Part shown: in pieces, positions 35,376 through 43,526 of the stretch | Layout of the letters: every line of letters starts with the position of its first letter | How positions within the stretch are numbered: position 1 is the stretch's first letter | From: Alteromonadales bacterium alter-6D02 | GTDB taxonomy: Bacteria; Pseudomonadota; Gammaproteobacteria; Enterobacterales; Psychrobiaceae | Length of the DNA: 43,526 nucleotides | Direction of reading: 5' to 3' | Assembly: GCA_002835545.1 (NCBI GenBank) | Contig: PIZK01000039.1 | Location: forward strand, 1-43,526 | Made by a program: the position numbers and the translations under genes | The notes under the pieces: model-generated | Databases searched by the model: none | What the model was told of the DNA's origin: nothing | Seen by the model: only the letters and a program-made list of their open reading frames with translations

Positions 35376-36003
35376 TGTTATTACCAAAAATGGACTTATC
35401 CTAGCGGGTTTTGCCCTATGCGTGACTATGATAGTTGCTATCACACATCAAGGGACAAAAGAGAAGATTGCTGAGCAAGAGCAAAAACAACTGTTAAAGA
35501 TTCTCGACCAAGTTATTGACTCGACAAGCTATAATAACGCCTTATACAAACACTGTGTTCCTGTACTCTCTGAACAATTTCTTGGCAGTAAAGAAGAACA
35601 ACGTGCTTTTGTGGCTTTACATAACGAGCAACCCGTTGCGATAGCTATCGAAACCATCGCACCAAATGGTTATAACGGTAACATCGACCTTGTGGTTGGT
35701 ATAAATTATCAAGGTGTTGTGACTGGCGTTCGTACTTTGAGTCACCAAGAAACTCCGGGCTTAGGCGATAAAATAGAAATTAAAAAAGCACCGTGGATTA
35801 CTACCTTCAACAGTAAATTTATAACCAAACATGATGATGAGCAGTGGCAAGTTAAAAAAGACGGCGGTCAATTTGACCAATTTACAGGTGCAACCATTAC
35901 CCCAAGAGCTGTCGTTCAAGCAGTTAAAAACACGTTGGTTTATTTCAAACGTAATAAAGAGACATTATTTATGAGTACTGCTCGTTGTGGAGAGTCAAAA
36001 TGA
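35368..36003 (+). CDS. rnfG: Electron transport complex subunit RnfG
   Basis: 211 aa from the ATG at 35368. The frame is open from 35335, and another ATG is at 35365, but AAGGAGG at 35355-35361 gives the best spacing (6 nt) to 35368. One N-terminal membrane helix (about 9-26) anchors a periplasmic FMN-binding domain. The [10 protein letters not shown] motif carries the threonine (T176) expected to bear covalent [17 protein letters not shown] (about 124-137) is the other family hallmark. It overlaps the end of rnfD by 8 nt and the start of rnfE by 4 nt (ATGA). Confidence 0.95.
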   Translation: MNNVITKNGLILAGFALCVTMIVAITHQGTKEKIAEQEQKQLLKILDQVIDSTSYNNALYKHCVPVLSEQFLGSKEEQRAFVALHNEQPVAIAIETIAPNGYNGNIDLVVGINYQGVVTGVRTLSHQETPGLGDKIEIKKAPWITTFNSKFITKHDDEQWQVKKDGGQFDQFTGATITPRAVVQAVKNTLVYFKRNKETLFMSTARCGESK

Positions 36004-36698
36004 ATCAATACGCTGAATTAACCTGGCAAGGCTTGTGGAAGAATAACCCCGGACTAGTGCAATTGCTAGGCTTATGTCCATTATTAGCCGTGACTTCAAC
36101 AGTGACTAATGCCATTGGCATGAGCTTAGCTACAATTGCGGTAATGATTGGCTCCAATGCGACAGTATCGTTGATCAGAACATGGATCCCAAAAGAGATA
36201 CGAATACCGATTTTCGTGATGATTATTGCTGGCTTTGTTACCTGCGTTCAATTGCTGTTTAATGCTTATGCTTATGGTCTCTATCAATCCCTAGGCATCT
36301 TCTTACCATTGATCGTCACCAATTGTATCATTATCGGGCGAGCAGAAGCTTACGCTTCTAAGAATACTCTTCTACCCTCTGTCTACGACGGTTTTATCAT
36401 GGGTATTGGTTTTAGTCTCGTCTTAATCATTTTAGGAGCTATTAGGGAAGTACTAGGTCAAGGCACCTTATTCGATGGGGCAGAACTTCTTTTAGGTGAA
36501 TGGGCCAGCTCATTACGAGTTGAAGTGATGCAACTGGATCATTCGTTCCTGTTTATCATGCTACCTCCTGGTGCATTTGTAGCCTTAGGCTTTATCTTAG
36601 CGGCAAAGAACAGTCTCAATAGTCGAATGGAGTCACTTGTTGAACCACAAATAGAAGCAGATAAACCACAACGCGTTCGAATTAATAAGGTCAGTTAG
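36000..36698 (+). CDS. rnfE: Electron transport complex subunit RnfE
   Basis: 232 aa from the ATG at 36000, which overlaps the rnfG stop as ATGA; an upstream in-frame start at 35985 is unlikely. Six membrane helices. It is homologous to RnfA and pairs with it: [16 protein letters not shown] (about 16-31) and [22 protein letters not shown] (by position about 97-118) carry the conserved cysteines. It completes the rnfABCDGE set. nth begins 5 nt after its stop, the same order as rsxABCDGE-nth in E. coli. Confidence 0.95.
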   Translation: MNQYAELTWQGLWKNNPGLVQLLGLCPLLAVTSTVTNAIGMSLATIAVMIGSNATVSLIRTWIPKEIRIPIFVMIIAGFVTCVQLLFNAYAYGLYQSLGIFLPLIVTNCIIIGRAEAYASKNTLLPSVYDGFIMGIGFSLVLIILGAIREVLGQGTLFDGAELLLGEWASSLRVEVMQLDHSFLFIMLPPGAFVALGFILAAKNSLNSRMESLVEPQIEADKPQRVRINKVS

Positions 36699-36703
36699 TC
36701 ACT

Positions 36704-37339
36704 ATGAACAAAGTGAAGCGTCAACAAATTTTAGAGATCCTAAGGGACGATAACCCACACCCCGAGACAGAGTTAGAATATAGCTCACCATTTGAGTTAT
36801 TGGTGGCAGTAACACTATCTGCACAAGCAACTGACGTAAGTGTTAACAAAGCGACACGTAAACTATTCCCAGTTGCTAATACACCGCAAGCGATTGTTGA
36901 TTTAGGCGTTGAGGGGCTAAAGACTTATATAAAAACTATCGGACTGTATAACTCAAAAGCGGTTAATGTGGTTAAAGCTTGTCAGATGCTAGTTGATCTG
37001 CATGATAGTGAAGTACCGCAGAACCGTGAAGCATTAGAAGCCCTACCGGGCGTTGGGCGTAAAACAGCAAATGTGGTACTCAATACGGCATTTGGCTGGC
37101 CGACAATTGCCGTTGACACACACATTTTCCGTGTATCAAACCGTACCAAATTGGCTATGGGAAAAAATGTCGATCAGGTCGAAGAAAAGTTACTAAAAGT
37201 TATACCAAAAGAATTCAAAGTGGATGTTCATCATTGGTTGATTCTACTTGGGCGCTATACCTGCGTCGCAAGAAAACCTCGTTGTGGCTCATGTATTATC
37301 GAGCACTTATGTGAATATAAAGAAAAAACAGAAATTTAA
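36704..37339 (+). CDS. nth: Endonuclease III
   Basis: 211 aa, the same length as E. coli Nth. It is a bifunctional glycosylase/AP lyase removing oxidised pyrimidines in base excision repair. The helix-hairpin-helix [15 protein letters not shown] includes the catalytic lysine K120, and VDTHIFRV supplies D138; both keep the E. coli numbering. The C-terminal 4Fe-4S cluster is C-x6-C-x2-C-x5-C ([17 protein letters not shown]). It sits at the end of the rnf operon, 5 nt after rnfE, and 11 nt before gloA. Confidence 0.97.
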   Translation: MNKVKRQQILEILRDDNPHPETELEYSSPFELLVAVTLSAQATDVSVNKATRKLFPVANTPQAIVDLGVEGLKTYIKTIGLYNSKAVNVVKACQMLVDLHDSEVPQNREALEALPGVGRKTANVVLNTAFGWPTIAVDTHIFRVSNRTKLAMGKNVDQVEEKLLKVIPKEFKVDVHHWLILLGRYTCVARKPRCGSCIIEHLCEYKEKTEI

Positions 37340-37350
37340 CCGGAGACACT

Positions 37351-37758
37351 ATGCGATTTCTACACACCATGTTACGAGTCGGTAATCTAGAGCGCTCAAT
37401 TAGCTTTTATACCGAAGCACTGAACATGAAGCTATTACGTCAATCTGAAAATACCGAATATCGCTACACCCTAGCCTTTCTGGGCTACCAAGATGAAAGC
37501 GAAGGTACTGTATTAGAATTAACCTATAACTGGGATACTGACAGCTATGATCAAGGCACTGCATTTGGTCACCTCGCGATTGGTTGTGACGATATCTACA
37601 CTACCTGTGAGTCATTAAAAGCTGCAGGCGCTGTGATTTGTCGAGAGCCAGGTCCGGTAAAAGGCGGCACCACTGTCATTGCCTTTGTCGAAGACCCTGA
37701 TGGTTATAAAATTGAATTGATTGAAAACAAGCACGCTGGTAAAGGGTTAACTGGGTAA
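37351..37758 (+). CDS. gloA: Lactoylglutathione lyase (glyoxalase I)
   Basis: 135 aa, identical in length to E. coli GloA. It isomerises the methylglyoxal-glutathione hemithioacetal to S-lactoylglutathione. The four metal ligands are at the E. coli positions: H5, E56, H74 and E122. [13 protein letters not shown] and [13 protein letters not shown] are family blocks. It probably rides on the rnf-nth transcript (11-nt gap), with an ACCGGAGA ribosome site. The matching glyoxalase II (gloC) is at 700-1353. Confidence 0.96.
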   Translation: MRFLHTMLRVGNLERSISFYTEALNMKLLRQSENTEYRYTLAFLGYQDESEGTVLELTYNWDTDSYDQGTAFGHLAIGCDDIYTTCESLKAAGAVICREPGPVKGGTTVIAFVEDPDGYKIELIENKHAGKGLTG

Positions 37759-37776
37759 TAGTAAGCTAGAGGCCCC

Positions 37777-37807
37777 GCTATGACGCGAGTTAATTAAGTG
37801 TCATAGC
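37777..37807 (+). terminator. Hairpin after gloA, possible end of the rnf-nth-gloA operon
   Basis: GCTATGAC (37777-37784) pairs perfectly with GTCATAGC (37800-37807). There is no T tract, so it may be an mRNA 3'-end structure or a Rho-dependent end rather than an intrinsic terminator. Confidence 0.45.
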
Positions 37808-38572
37808 ACAATAGCAACAAACAAGCCTATAAATAATCTTTAGTAATCAGATTGGCACCTCTACTCCCAGTTTATAAGCTTAAATACCGGCCGTTGAATG
37901 AACCTTTTAACGGTTGCATTAAACATTATTAAGTGAGGTGTTAGTTTGTCATAATTGTGCTTACTTTTGACAACGATTATTAACATGAAACCAATTTCCC
38001 ACAGTAGGAAAAAATTATTGTATTCGCTTTACTTAAGTAAGCCGCGCAATAACATCATCTAATGCTTTCTCGCCTACCTTACCCCAACTGGTATCGATAA
38101 TTACTGTAGTAAAGTCTTCCTAAATATCGCGTACAATGATGGCAACCTCCTTTTTGATAACCCCTGAACCTTATTTTTTAATTTTCCGCTGACAAGCTAA
38201 AGCAGATAAGCTAACTCGGTCGCCAATCACAATAGCTCATCGATTAAAATCATTAACACGAGGTTAAAGTCCATCACGGTGAGCAGGTCGACTGCACATG
38301 ATAAAGGTTATGCAAAAGGGGTATGGCTGATAGCAATTACTGGCTTATGCTTGCTGCTCATGACATGTGTCCAGCACACAAACCAAAGTACGGTATTTAT
38401 AGCAGTGAATAGTTAGAACAATGAACAGGAAAAATAAAGTAAGTTGATAGAGGATGTACCTGTGACAGTTAACAATAAAAAACAGCACTCATTTGAAACA
38501 TTGCCATTGATTAATTTCATGCGTTAAACTGCTGAATTAATTAACCAAGTTTAGTTAAAGGCGTAAAAACAA
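37808..38572. other. Decayed intergenic region before the AraC-type gene
   Basis: No intact gene of supportable length. A coding-like minus-strand stretch with an internal stop lies at 38033-38170 (listed separately). On the plus strand a 45-codon GTG frame at about 38280-38414 has a hydrophobic segment ending in LLLMTC, like a lipobox, but has no ribosome site and is unsupported. The last ~70 nt before 38573 should hold the regulator's promoter. Confidence 0.5.
38033..38170 (-). pseudogene. Possible gene remnant with an in-frame stop
   Basis: The minus strand reads as GSGVIKKEVAIIVRDI, a TAG stop (38120-38122), then EDFTTVIIDTSWGKVGEKAL and DDVIARLT before a TAA. The composition is convincingly protein-like on both sides of the stop and the frame is unchanged, so this looks like the C-terminal end of a decayed gene. 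I cannot name the family. A chance frame is the alternative. Confidence 0.3.
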
Positions 38573-39445
38573 ATGACCAACCATCTCAACAATAACTCAC
38601 AAATTATTAGCTTAGTTGGACAGTATATTTATGATCACAGTGACCAAACAATTACTTTAGAAGCGCTAGCAGCACATACTGGCTTTTCAAAGTTTCACTT
38701 CAATCGCATATTTTTTGCCGCGACAGGTTTTCAACTAGGCGAATTTATACAGCGACAAAAACTAGAAAAAGCGTTTTATTTAATTAAAGAAGGCAACGAA
38801 AACATTTTACATGTTGCATTGTCCGTTGGTTATGAATCAGCTTCTTCTTTTACCCGCGCATTTAAAAAGAATTTCTCAGTAACGCCAAGCGACATTATTC
38901 GTGGCAAGCTGCCAAGAAATGAGCGTGCGGGTAGCTTACCTCCTAAAAAGCTAATCACTGAACAGGTACTTAAACCAGTATGGAAAACACTGCCATCCAG
39001 AAAAATATACGGACTATATGGTAAAGGGTTTAGTAAGCAATCTTTTTCAGTTGTTGCCGGTCAATTATACGGCCGTTTAGCCGAGCTATCGGCACCACTC
39101 AGTTATTCACAATTGCAACCTATTGGCGTGTCTATTGACAACCCTTGGGCAGGAGAGCAACAAGAAAGCCGTTTTTTTGCTGGTTTTACTGCAGGGTTAT
39201 CTGATGCTCATTCAGAGCTAGAAGTGTTCCATTGGCAGGCTGGGCAGTGGGCCTGTTTTACGCATATTGGCCCACATAGCACTATGTGGCAAACGATTTC
39301 TCAAGTCTATGCACAATGGGTTTTGCCTCACAATATTAAGCTGAAAGATCAGCAAATTATTCAGTTATATTTGAATAACCCTTTAGAAACTAAGCCCGAG
39401 CTAATGATGACTGAATTATATTTTGCTGTTGAAGAAAACCCTTAG
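38573..39445 (+). CDS. AraC-family transcriptional regulator with GyrI-like effector domain
   Basis: 290 aa. The N-terminal ~105 residues hold two helix-turn-helices of the AraC/XylS type (LEALAAHTGFSKFHFNRIF and VALSVGYESASSFTRAFKK). The C-terminal ~155 residues resemble the GyrI/BmrR effector-binding fold. This is the Rob/SoxS-like arrangement of a DNA-binding half with a small-molecule-binding half. It probably senses a hydrophobic or cationic compound and activates efflux or stress genes. It lies 99 nt before a secreted hydrolase on the same strand, a possible target. Confidence 0.88.
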   Translation: MTNHLNNNSQIISLVGQYIYDHSDQTITLEALAAHTGFSKFHFNRIFFAATGFQLGEFIQRQKLEKAFYLIKEGNENILHVALSVGYESASSFTRAFKKNFSVTPSDIIRGKLPRNERAGSLPPKKLITEQVLKPVWKTLPSRKIYGLYGKGFSKQSFSVVAGQLYGRLAELSAPLSYSQLQPIGVSIDNPWAGEQQESRFFAGFTAGLSDAHSELEVFHWQAGQWACFTHIGPHSTMWQTISQVYAQWVLPHNIKLKDQQIIQLYLNNPLETKPELMMTELYFAVEENP

Positions 39446-39544
39446 CGCATTCCTGATTAATTAAACCGCACTTTCTGCACAGATGAATTTTGTACAAACC
39501 GGTATAGTTAACAAATATCATTTTTAGAACAAAGAGATAAAGCC

Positions 39545-40570
39545 ATGACTGATAAAATAATAAAACTGTGCTGGGCTGTTCTGACCATAGTAGGAGTCTT
39601 AACAAGCCAGCTAACGTTAGCGAACAGCACCACGACATTAATGACAACGGAAGTTGATTTTTTTAATCAACAAGCCAATCGCCCAACTAAGATAAAGTTC
39701 TGGTACCAAAGCGATGTAGAAACATGTAACGCTAAGCTCTGTCTATCGAACAGCCAAAATCCTCAACGTATCGCAATTATTTCACATGGAGCATTCGGCT
39801 CTCCGCGCTCAATGAATTGGTTAGGCTATTCATTAGCTTCTCAAGGATGGCTGGTCGCTGGAGTCGCTCACTATGGAGAGTCTTGGGTCTATGGACAAGA
39901 AACAATCGACCCAAGCACAGTAATGCGTTTTTGGCACCGACCTCAAGACATTAGCTTTGCCATCGATAGTTTAACAAAGCATCAGCTGTTTAATATTCCT
40001 CTGGTTACCAACAAATTATTGATGATAGGTCACTCTTCTGGCGGTTTCACTGCGCTAGCAACCGTTGGCGCCAAGTTAGACGCAACAAAATCCCAAGCGT
40101 ATTGTTCTTCAAAAAAAGCGCTCAAAGATAAGGGCTGCCTCTACAGTTCTAAAAAGCAACACCAACCAATAAGCAAAGAAATGATAAATAAAATTGGCCA
40201 CCTACAAGATCAAATGCAAGATGAGAGAATTGTTGCGGCGATTGCATTAGATCCCGCTTTAGGTCATGCAACAAGCAAGCAAAGCTTGCAAAGTATCAAC
40301 GTGCCTACACTAGTGATTGGCTCAGTCAATAACGACTTTTTGCCATTTAGCGAACACGCCACATACTATGCTAGCCATATAAAGAATGCTAACTTGGCCG
40401 GCATAAAACACGGGGCTGGTCATTTTATTTACATTGATCAATGCGATTCGGAGATAAAAGCAAATGGTGTTCCTATTTGTAAAGACAGAGACGGCGTAGA
40501 CCGCAAATTATTGCAGAGAAAAACCCTAGGTCATATATTTAGCTTCATAAATAAAAACAATTTAAGTTAA
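39545..40570 (+). CDS. Exported alpha/beta hydrolase, dienelactone-hydrolase/PAF-acetylhydrolase-like
   Basis: 341 aa with a signal peptide (residues about 1-26, ending LTLANS). The nucleophile elbow GHSSGG (about 164-169) sits after a strand LLMI, and ISHGAFGSPRS (about 80-90) forms the oxyanion region. A later ALDPALG block, SVNNDFLPF and GAGHFIYIDQC supply the likely acid and histidine. The layout matches secreted predicted dienelactone hydrolases (COG4188-like). Four cysteines (ETCNAKLC, YCSSKKALKDKGC) could form disulphides. It probably acts on esters in the periplasm or outside; the substrate is unknown. It may be co-regulated with the AraC-type gene upstream. Confidence 0.8.
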   Translation: MTDKIIKLCWAVLTIVGVLTSQLTLANSTTTLMTTEVDFFNQQANRPTKIKFWYQSDVETCNAKLCLSNSQNPQRIAIISHGAFGSPRSMNWLGYSLASQGWLVAGVAHYGESWVYGQETIDPSTVMRFWHRPQDISFAIDSLTKHQLFNIPLVTNKLLMIGHSSGGFTALATVGAKLDATKSQAYCSSKKALKDKGCLYSSKKQHQPISKEMINKIGHLQDQMQDERIVAAIALDPALGHATSKQSLQSINVPTLVIGSVNNDFLPFSEHATYYASHIKNANLAGIKHGAGHFIYIDQCDSEIKANGVPICKDRDGVDRKLLQRKTLGHIFSFINKNNLS

Positions 40571-41133
40571 ACATAATGCCCTACTGCATCAGTTTTTAGC
40601 ATAATTGAAAACTATGTTTATCCTGCGATTCAATAACGCTCCATCACAAACTCAAGATAAAACTAGATGACAAGCTATTCATAGGGCTCTAGTGTAATGT
40701 TGCGCTCAACAACATGGTAGCAGGAATCGATTGACTATCGTTGTACTTTGGCTACACAACAAAGGCTATATTTAAACATAGCGACCGCCGTGCAATTCGC
40801 ACCAAAACTGCCATCTTTAATCGGTAATAGATCGAAAAAATGATTACAGCTGTGCCAAAGAGATGATGGTTGGTATCTACCGCAAGCTTCTGTTGAGTGT
40901 AATTCCTGCAAGATGAGGAAACTGCACAGAGGCATAATTGAAATATCTTGAGCAAAAGAAAATAGTGAAATGGATATATAAGCACAGGTACTATTCAATA
41001 GCACGCATCACGTGGCAAGTCATCACTCTAGAGCCTCAAAGACGCTAGTTTTCCTTTTTTATAGAGGGCCTATCGCGCACGATTTGGTTAGATTGATAGA
41101 AAATAAATACTGGGTAAGGATGAGTACTTAAAT
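40571..41133. other. Intergenic region with no confident gene
   Basis: The only notable frame is an 89-codon GTG frame on the minus strand (40735-41004). It encodes a cysteine-rich sequence (seven Cys), but it has no ribosome site, and another frame in the same strand is also open, so I do not call it a gene. Confidence 0.5.
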
Positions 41134-41164
41134 AAAAAACCGCTGCGACATCAAGCTATAGCGG
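41134..41164 (-). terminator. Terminator after motY
   Basis: On the minus strand CCGCT and AGCGG pair across a 15-nt loop and are followed by six T. It lies 25 nt after the motY stop. Confidence 0.65.
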
Positions 41165-41188
41165 CCTTCGTCCGTTCATTAAAGCCAG

Positions 41189-42070
41189 CTAATAACCGCG
41201 ATTCATTGTGATCACAACACGCCTGTTGGCATCACGTCCTTGAATCTTTTGGTTTGACGCAATATGGCGCTTTTCGCCATACCCATTGACCGTGATTTTA
41301 TTACCTGCGATACCAACTTCTTCAAGTACTTTCTTCATTTGCTCGGCACGTTTTTGTGACAGCATTTCGTTATTATACCGGCCACCATAACTATCAGTAT
41401 ACGAATCAATGACCACCAATTCCATTTCTGGTTCATGCTTCAAAAAGTCCTGGATCATTTTAAGCTTATTCTGCGAACGGCGATCAAGTTCCTGACTATT
41501 CTTCTTATAATTTAAGGTAGTGAATGAAATGTCTTCAAAGCTATAAGGTAACAAGTTTGCGACACAATCCATAAACAACTCATGCTGAGGCGCAAAATTA
41601 ACCGCTGAGACAGCAACAGCAACGGTATCTCGTTGGTTATACCAATCTTGATAAAAGAACGTTGGGTGCATTCCTTTTTCGAGCTCCCCGAGCATCATCC
41701 AAGCTTTGTCATCTTCAAGCTCACCATTAAACTGCTTGAAGTAAGCAATGTCGGTAATATGCCTCGATGGCATAGAACCACGCCAGCTTGGGGCAATAGA
41801 GCGAAGCTCTACTTCAGTTCGCTGTGCTGGCTTTAAACGCATAGCAAGTTCAAAATCTAAGTTTATATTTTTGTTGGCAACACTCGAAAAGTTAGCCAGA
41901 CCGTATCTTGGGATATTATGCTCTAGTATACAGGCCGTTGGCGTACTCTTAGTGAGAGACCAGCTTGATTGTTCAATTGATGCCGAATAATTCTTCATCA
42001 TTGCCTGACTACTAAACGAGGTCGTTAATAGAGCAGAGACGACAATAGCTACTTTTCGTATTCCTACCAT
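41189..42070 (-). CDS. motY: Sodium-type polar flagellar motor protein MotY
   Basis: 293 aa from the ATG at 42070. GGA lies 7 nt upstream, and the sigma-28 promoter at 42107-42133 would place the transcript start beyond the upstream alternative at 42103. Residues 1-23 form a signal peptide. The N-terminal domain (about 25-150) is the MotY-specific ring domain with WMMLGELEKGMHPTFFYQDW. The C-terminal domain (about 170-290) is OmpA-like and peptidoglycan-binding (LVVIDSYTDSYGG, QKRAEQMKKVL, NGYGEKR, RDANRRV). MotY forms the periplasmic T ring that holds PomA/PomB stators in Na+-driven polar flagella. It is divergent from rnt, as in vibrios. Confidence 0.93.
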   Translation of the reverse strand: MVGIRKVAIVVSALLTTSFSSQAMMKNYSASIEQSSWSLTKSTPTACILEHNIPRYGLANFSSVANKNINLDFELAMRLKPAQRTEVELRSIAPSWRGSMPSRHITDIAYFKQFNGELEDDKAWMMLGELEKGMHPTFFYQDWYNQRDTVAVAVSAVNFAPQHELFMDCVANLLPYSFEDISFTTLNYKKNSQELDRRSQNKLKMIQDFLKHEPEMELVVIDSYTDSYGGRYNNEMLSQKRAEQMKKVLEEVGIAGNKITVNGYGEKRHIASNQKIQGRDANRRVVITMNRGY

Positions 42071-42106
42071 AATAAGATCCAACAAATAAACGATTTCATA
42101 CAAAGA

Positions 42107-42133
42107 GTATCGGCAAAAAACCTCGATACTTTA
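42107..42133 (-). promoter_or_regulatory. Sigma-28 (FliA) promoter of motY
   Basis: On the minus strand TAAA (42133-42130), exactly 15 nt, then GCCGATAC (42114-42107). The consensus is TAAA-N15-GCCGATAA, so 11 of 12 bases match. The predicted transcript start near 42100 gives a ~30-nt leader to the motY ATG. The site overlaps a AGTATCG/CGATACT inverted repeat. Confidence 0.88.
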
Positions 42134-42263
42134 GTGAACTTTACATTTTTTAGAAATTAACCACTACAACTGCCAGAATAACCATGAAGAGATAAAATTG
42201 CTACTAGTAGTCAGTTAAAGAATCTTAGATAATATACCTTTACCACTACTAGATAGTTTATAC

Positions 42264-42920
42264 ATGTCATCTAATCAAGCTCCTTTATTTAGCCAGCGTT
42301 TTCGTGGCTACTACCCTGTCGTCATTGATATTGAAACTGCTGGCTTTAATGCACAAACAGACGCAGTCCTTGAACTGGCTGCCAGCGTTTTATCCATGGA
42401 TGACCAAGGGATACTAACTATCAAAGAAACTCACCACTACCATATTGAACCGTTTGAGGGCGCAAACCTAGAACAGGCATCATTGGATTTTACAGGTATT
42501 GATCCATACAACCCGCTTAGAGGTGCAGTTAGTGAGCGCGACGCTTTACATGATTTGTTTAAAAATGTTAGAAAATCAATGAAAGCAGCAGGCTGCCATC
42601 GAGCTATCTTAGTTGCCCATAATGCTGCATTTGATCAAAGTTTCTTTAAAGCTGCAACGGCCCGTAGCGGGTTGAAACGAGATCCATTTCACCCATTTGT
42701 AACATTCGATACCACAACATTATCGGGGCTTGCTTTAGGGCAAACCGTTTTAGCTAAGGCATGTAAAGAAGCAGGGATCGACTTTGACGGTAATGAGGCA
42801 CACTCAGCACTTTACGATACAGAACGTACCGCTGAGTTATTTTGTCATATTGTCAATAAGTGGCAAACAATGGGCGGTTGGAGTTTCCCAAGCCCCGACG
42901 AAGATCAGGCCAACCAATAA
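42264..42920 (+). CDS. rnt: Ribonuclease T
   Basis: 218 aa, close to E. coli RNase T (215). It is a 3'-to-5' exonuclease trimming the CCA end of tRNAs and maturing 5S and 23S rRNA. The DEDDh catalytic set is visible: D and E in VIDIETAGF (about 21-29), D in [11 protein letters not shown] (about 117-127), H in [10 protein letters not shown] (about 173-182) and D in the same block. It is divergent from motY with about 190 nt between starts. In this window it may help mature the five tRNA genes. Confidence 0.96.
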   Translation: MSSNQAPLFSQRFRGYYPVVIDIETAGFNAQTDAVLELAASVLSMDDQGILTIKETHHYHIEPFEGANLEQASLDFTGIDPYNPLRGAVSERDALHDLFKNVRKSMKAAGCHRAILVAHNAAFDQSFFKAATARSGLKRDPFHPFVTFDTTTLSGLALGQTVLAKACKEAGIDFDGNEAHSALYDTERTAELFCHIVNKWQTMGGWSFPSPDEDQANQ

Positions 42921-43183
42921 ATTAAAAACCACTCCTACTGCCCTGATAGCTATATTCAGGGCGTATGCAAGCTTCAAAACCATACCAGCAGTAAGCTAGG
43001 CACTCTTAAAACATTTCTATTTTGATACGTTGAGCTTACATTACATGGCGCTATACCTCTTAAATTAATTACGTGACCAACTTAAGCACTACTTTAATGA
43101 GTTGCAGCCCTAACATCGTCCAACGCAGTCATTAACAGATCCCAGCTAAAAACCTGCTGGGATGACACTATGGATTTAAACGC
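42921..43183. other. Non-coding region after rnt
   Basis: No gene is supported. ATCCCAGC (43139-43146) and GCTGGGAT (43156-43163) form a perfect 8-bp hairpin with a 9-nt loop and no T tract on the plus strand. Confidence 0.5.
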
Positions 43184-43213
43184 AAAAAAGCCGCTACATT
43201 CTGCAGCGGCTTT
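43184..43213. terminator. Bidirectional-looking terminator hairpin, copy 1
   Basis: AAAGCCGCT pairs with AGCGGCTTT around a short loop, with six A before it (a T run on the minus strand). It is better as a minus-strand terminator. A near-identical hairpin recurs at 43499-43526. Confidence 0.7.
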
Positions 43214-43219
43214 CTCTCG

Positions 43220-43398
43220 ATAGGTGATTGGGAATGCCCTACTCCCTCGGCTCGCTTTCCCTCGGACAGCGTTCGAGGAAACAAGAGACGACTAAGTTGG
43301 GGAACCCCCACGCGGCCACGTTAATAACAACGTACACCTTAACTGTATTGCACTGTGCAGTCCCTTGAACTAGATTCAAGGAAACAAGCTGTGCCTAT
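43220..43398 (+). ncRNA. Candidate structured RNA resembling 6S RNA
   Basis: The ends ATAGG (43220-43224) and CCTAT (43394-43398) pair to close a 179-nt region, the usual 6S length. In the same order as E. coli 6S RNA it has a TCCCT block (about 43243), GTTGGGGAACCCCCAC where 6S has GTTGGTGAGCATGCTC, CCTTAACTG for CCTTAAAACTG, and the hairpin CCTTGAACTAGATTCAAGG for the 6S CCTTGAAC...GTTCAAGG element. 6S RNA binds sigma-70 RNA polymerase. The comparison is from memory, other parts match poorly, and the strand is not certain. A different small RNA is possible. Confidence 0.4.
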
Positions 43399-43498
43399 GT
43401 TGATCCGCGAGCGATGATCGTTGCCTCGGCGCAACATCTTTTCACTACACAATGATGTAGGCTTATCGTCACGCGTAAATAACTAAACATCAGAAAAC

Positions 43499-43526
43499 AA
43501 AAAAACCGCTACATTTCTGCAGCGGC
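43499..43526. terminator. Terminator hairpin, copy 2, cut by the window edge
   Basis: Seven A followed by CCGCT...AGCGG, almost the same sequence as the hairpin at 43184-43213 (one extra T in the loop and an A for G at the base). On the minus strand it ends in seven T. The plus-strand flank is outside the window. Confidence 0.65.

Noticed and set aside
38280..38414. 45-codon frame with a lipobox-like LLLMTC
   Set aside because: It has no ribosome site, a GTG start of convenience and a very short mature part; chance is more likely.
43220..43398. Part of a 5S rRNA gene on the minus strand
   Set aside because: AGTAGGGCATTCCC and GGGGGTTCCCC recall the 3' half of 5S rRNA, but they are separated by about 60 unrelated bases and the 5' half is missing.
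43220..43398. CsrB/RsmZ-type RNA, because of repeated GGAAAC motifs
   Set aside because: Only two to four GGA motifs occur and most are not in hairpin loops, unlike Csr sponge RNAs.

Overview
The window looks like chromosomal DNA from a marine, polarly flagellated gammaproteobacterium of the Alteromonadales, most likely a Colwelliaceae relative such as Colwellia or Thalassotalea. The clues are the rnfABCDGE-nth block, MotY (stator ring of Na+-driven polar flagella) divergent from rnt, a rhombosortase, several tRNA-modification genes, two Omp85/DUF5916-type envelope proteins and an AT-leaning composition. This placement is inference; no rRNA gene is present. I see no insertion sequence, prophage, CRISPR array or integron, so this is mostly core genome with a few lineage-specific genes.

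Layout. 1-129: the tail of one tRNA and a complete tRNA-Val. 239-5259: two hotdog thioesterases around GloC and an Omp85 protein, then an Sfp-type phosphopantetheinyl transferase and a NYN-domain protein. 5383-8912: dbpA, a TonB-like orphan, and trhO behind a perfect FNR-type palindrome. 9087-12914: a DUF5916-like outer-envelope protein and an unrecognised protein that may be a decayed HD-GYP domain. 13061-20530: small proteins, RNase HI, an alkB-trmK pair, a FAD oxidoreductase, and a secreted histidine phosphatase followed 7 nt later by a PAS histidine kinase. 20572-27330: yaeQ, cinA, tapT, a rhombosortase, and a MATE transporter overlapping uvrB by 4 nt.

27331-29399 is about 2 kb without a protein gene. 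It holds an inverted DnaA-box-like palindrome, a strong tRNA promoter and four identical tRNA-Asn genes. 29400-37758 holds a DMT transporter and then the Rnf electron-transport operon, running into nth and gloA. Its RnfC carries a long tail built from nearly identical 129-bp repeats. 37759-40570 contains decayed intergenic DNA, an AraC/GyrI-type regulator and a secreted alpha/beta hydrolase. 41189-42920 is motY, behind an almost perfect sigma-28 promoter, divergent from rnt. The final 300 bases hold two near-identical terminator hairpins around a structured region resembling 6S RNA.

Recurring themes are tRNA and RNA modification or processing (trhO, tapT, trmK, dbpA, rnt, RNase HI), methylglyoxal detoxification (gloC, gloA), DNA repair (uvrB, nth, alkB) and envelope or Na+-linked energetics (rnf, motY). 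No complete, obviously new multi-gene system is visible. The most useful leads are the regulatory sites (FNR box at trhO, sigma-28 promoter at motY), the RnfC repeat array, the alkB-trmK pairing, the phosphatase-kinase pair, the possible degenerate HD-GYP protein and the candidate 6S-like RNA at the right edge.
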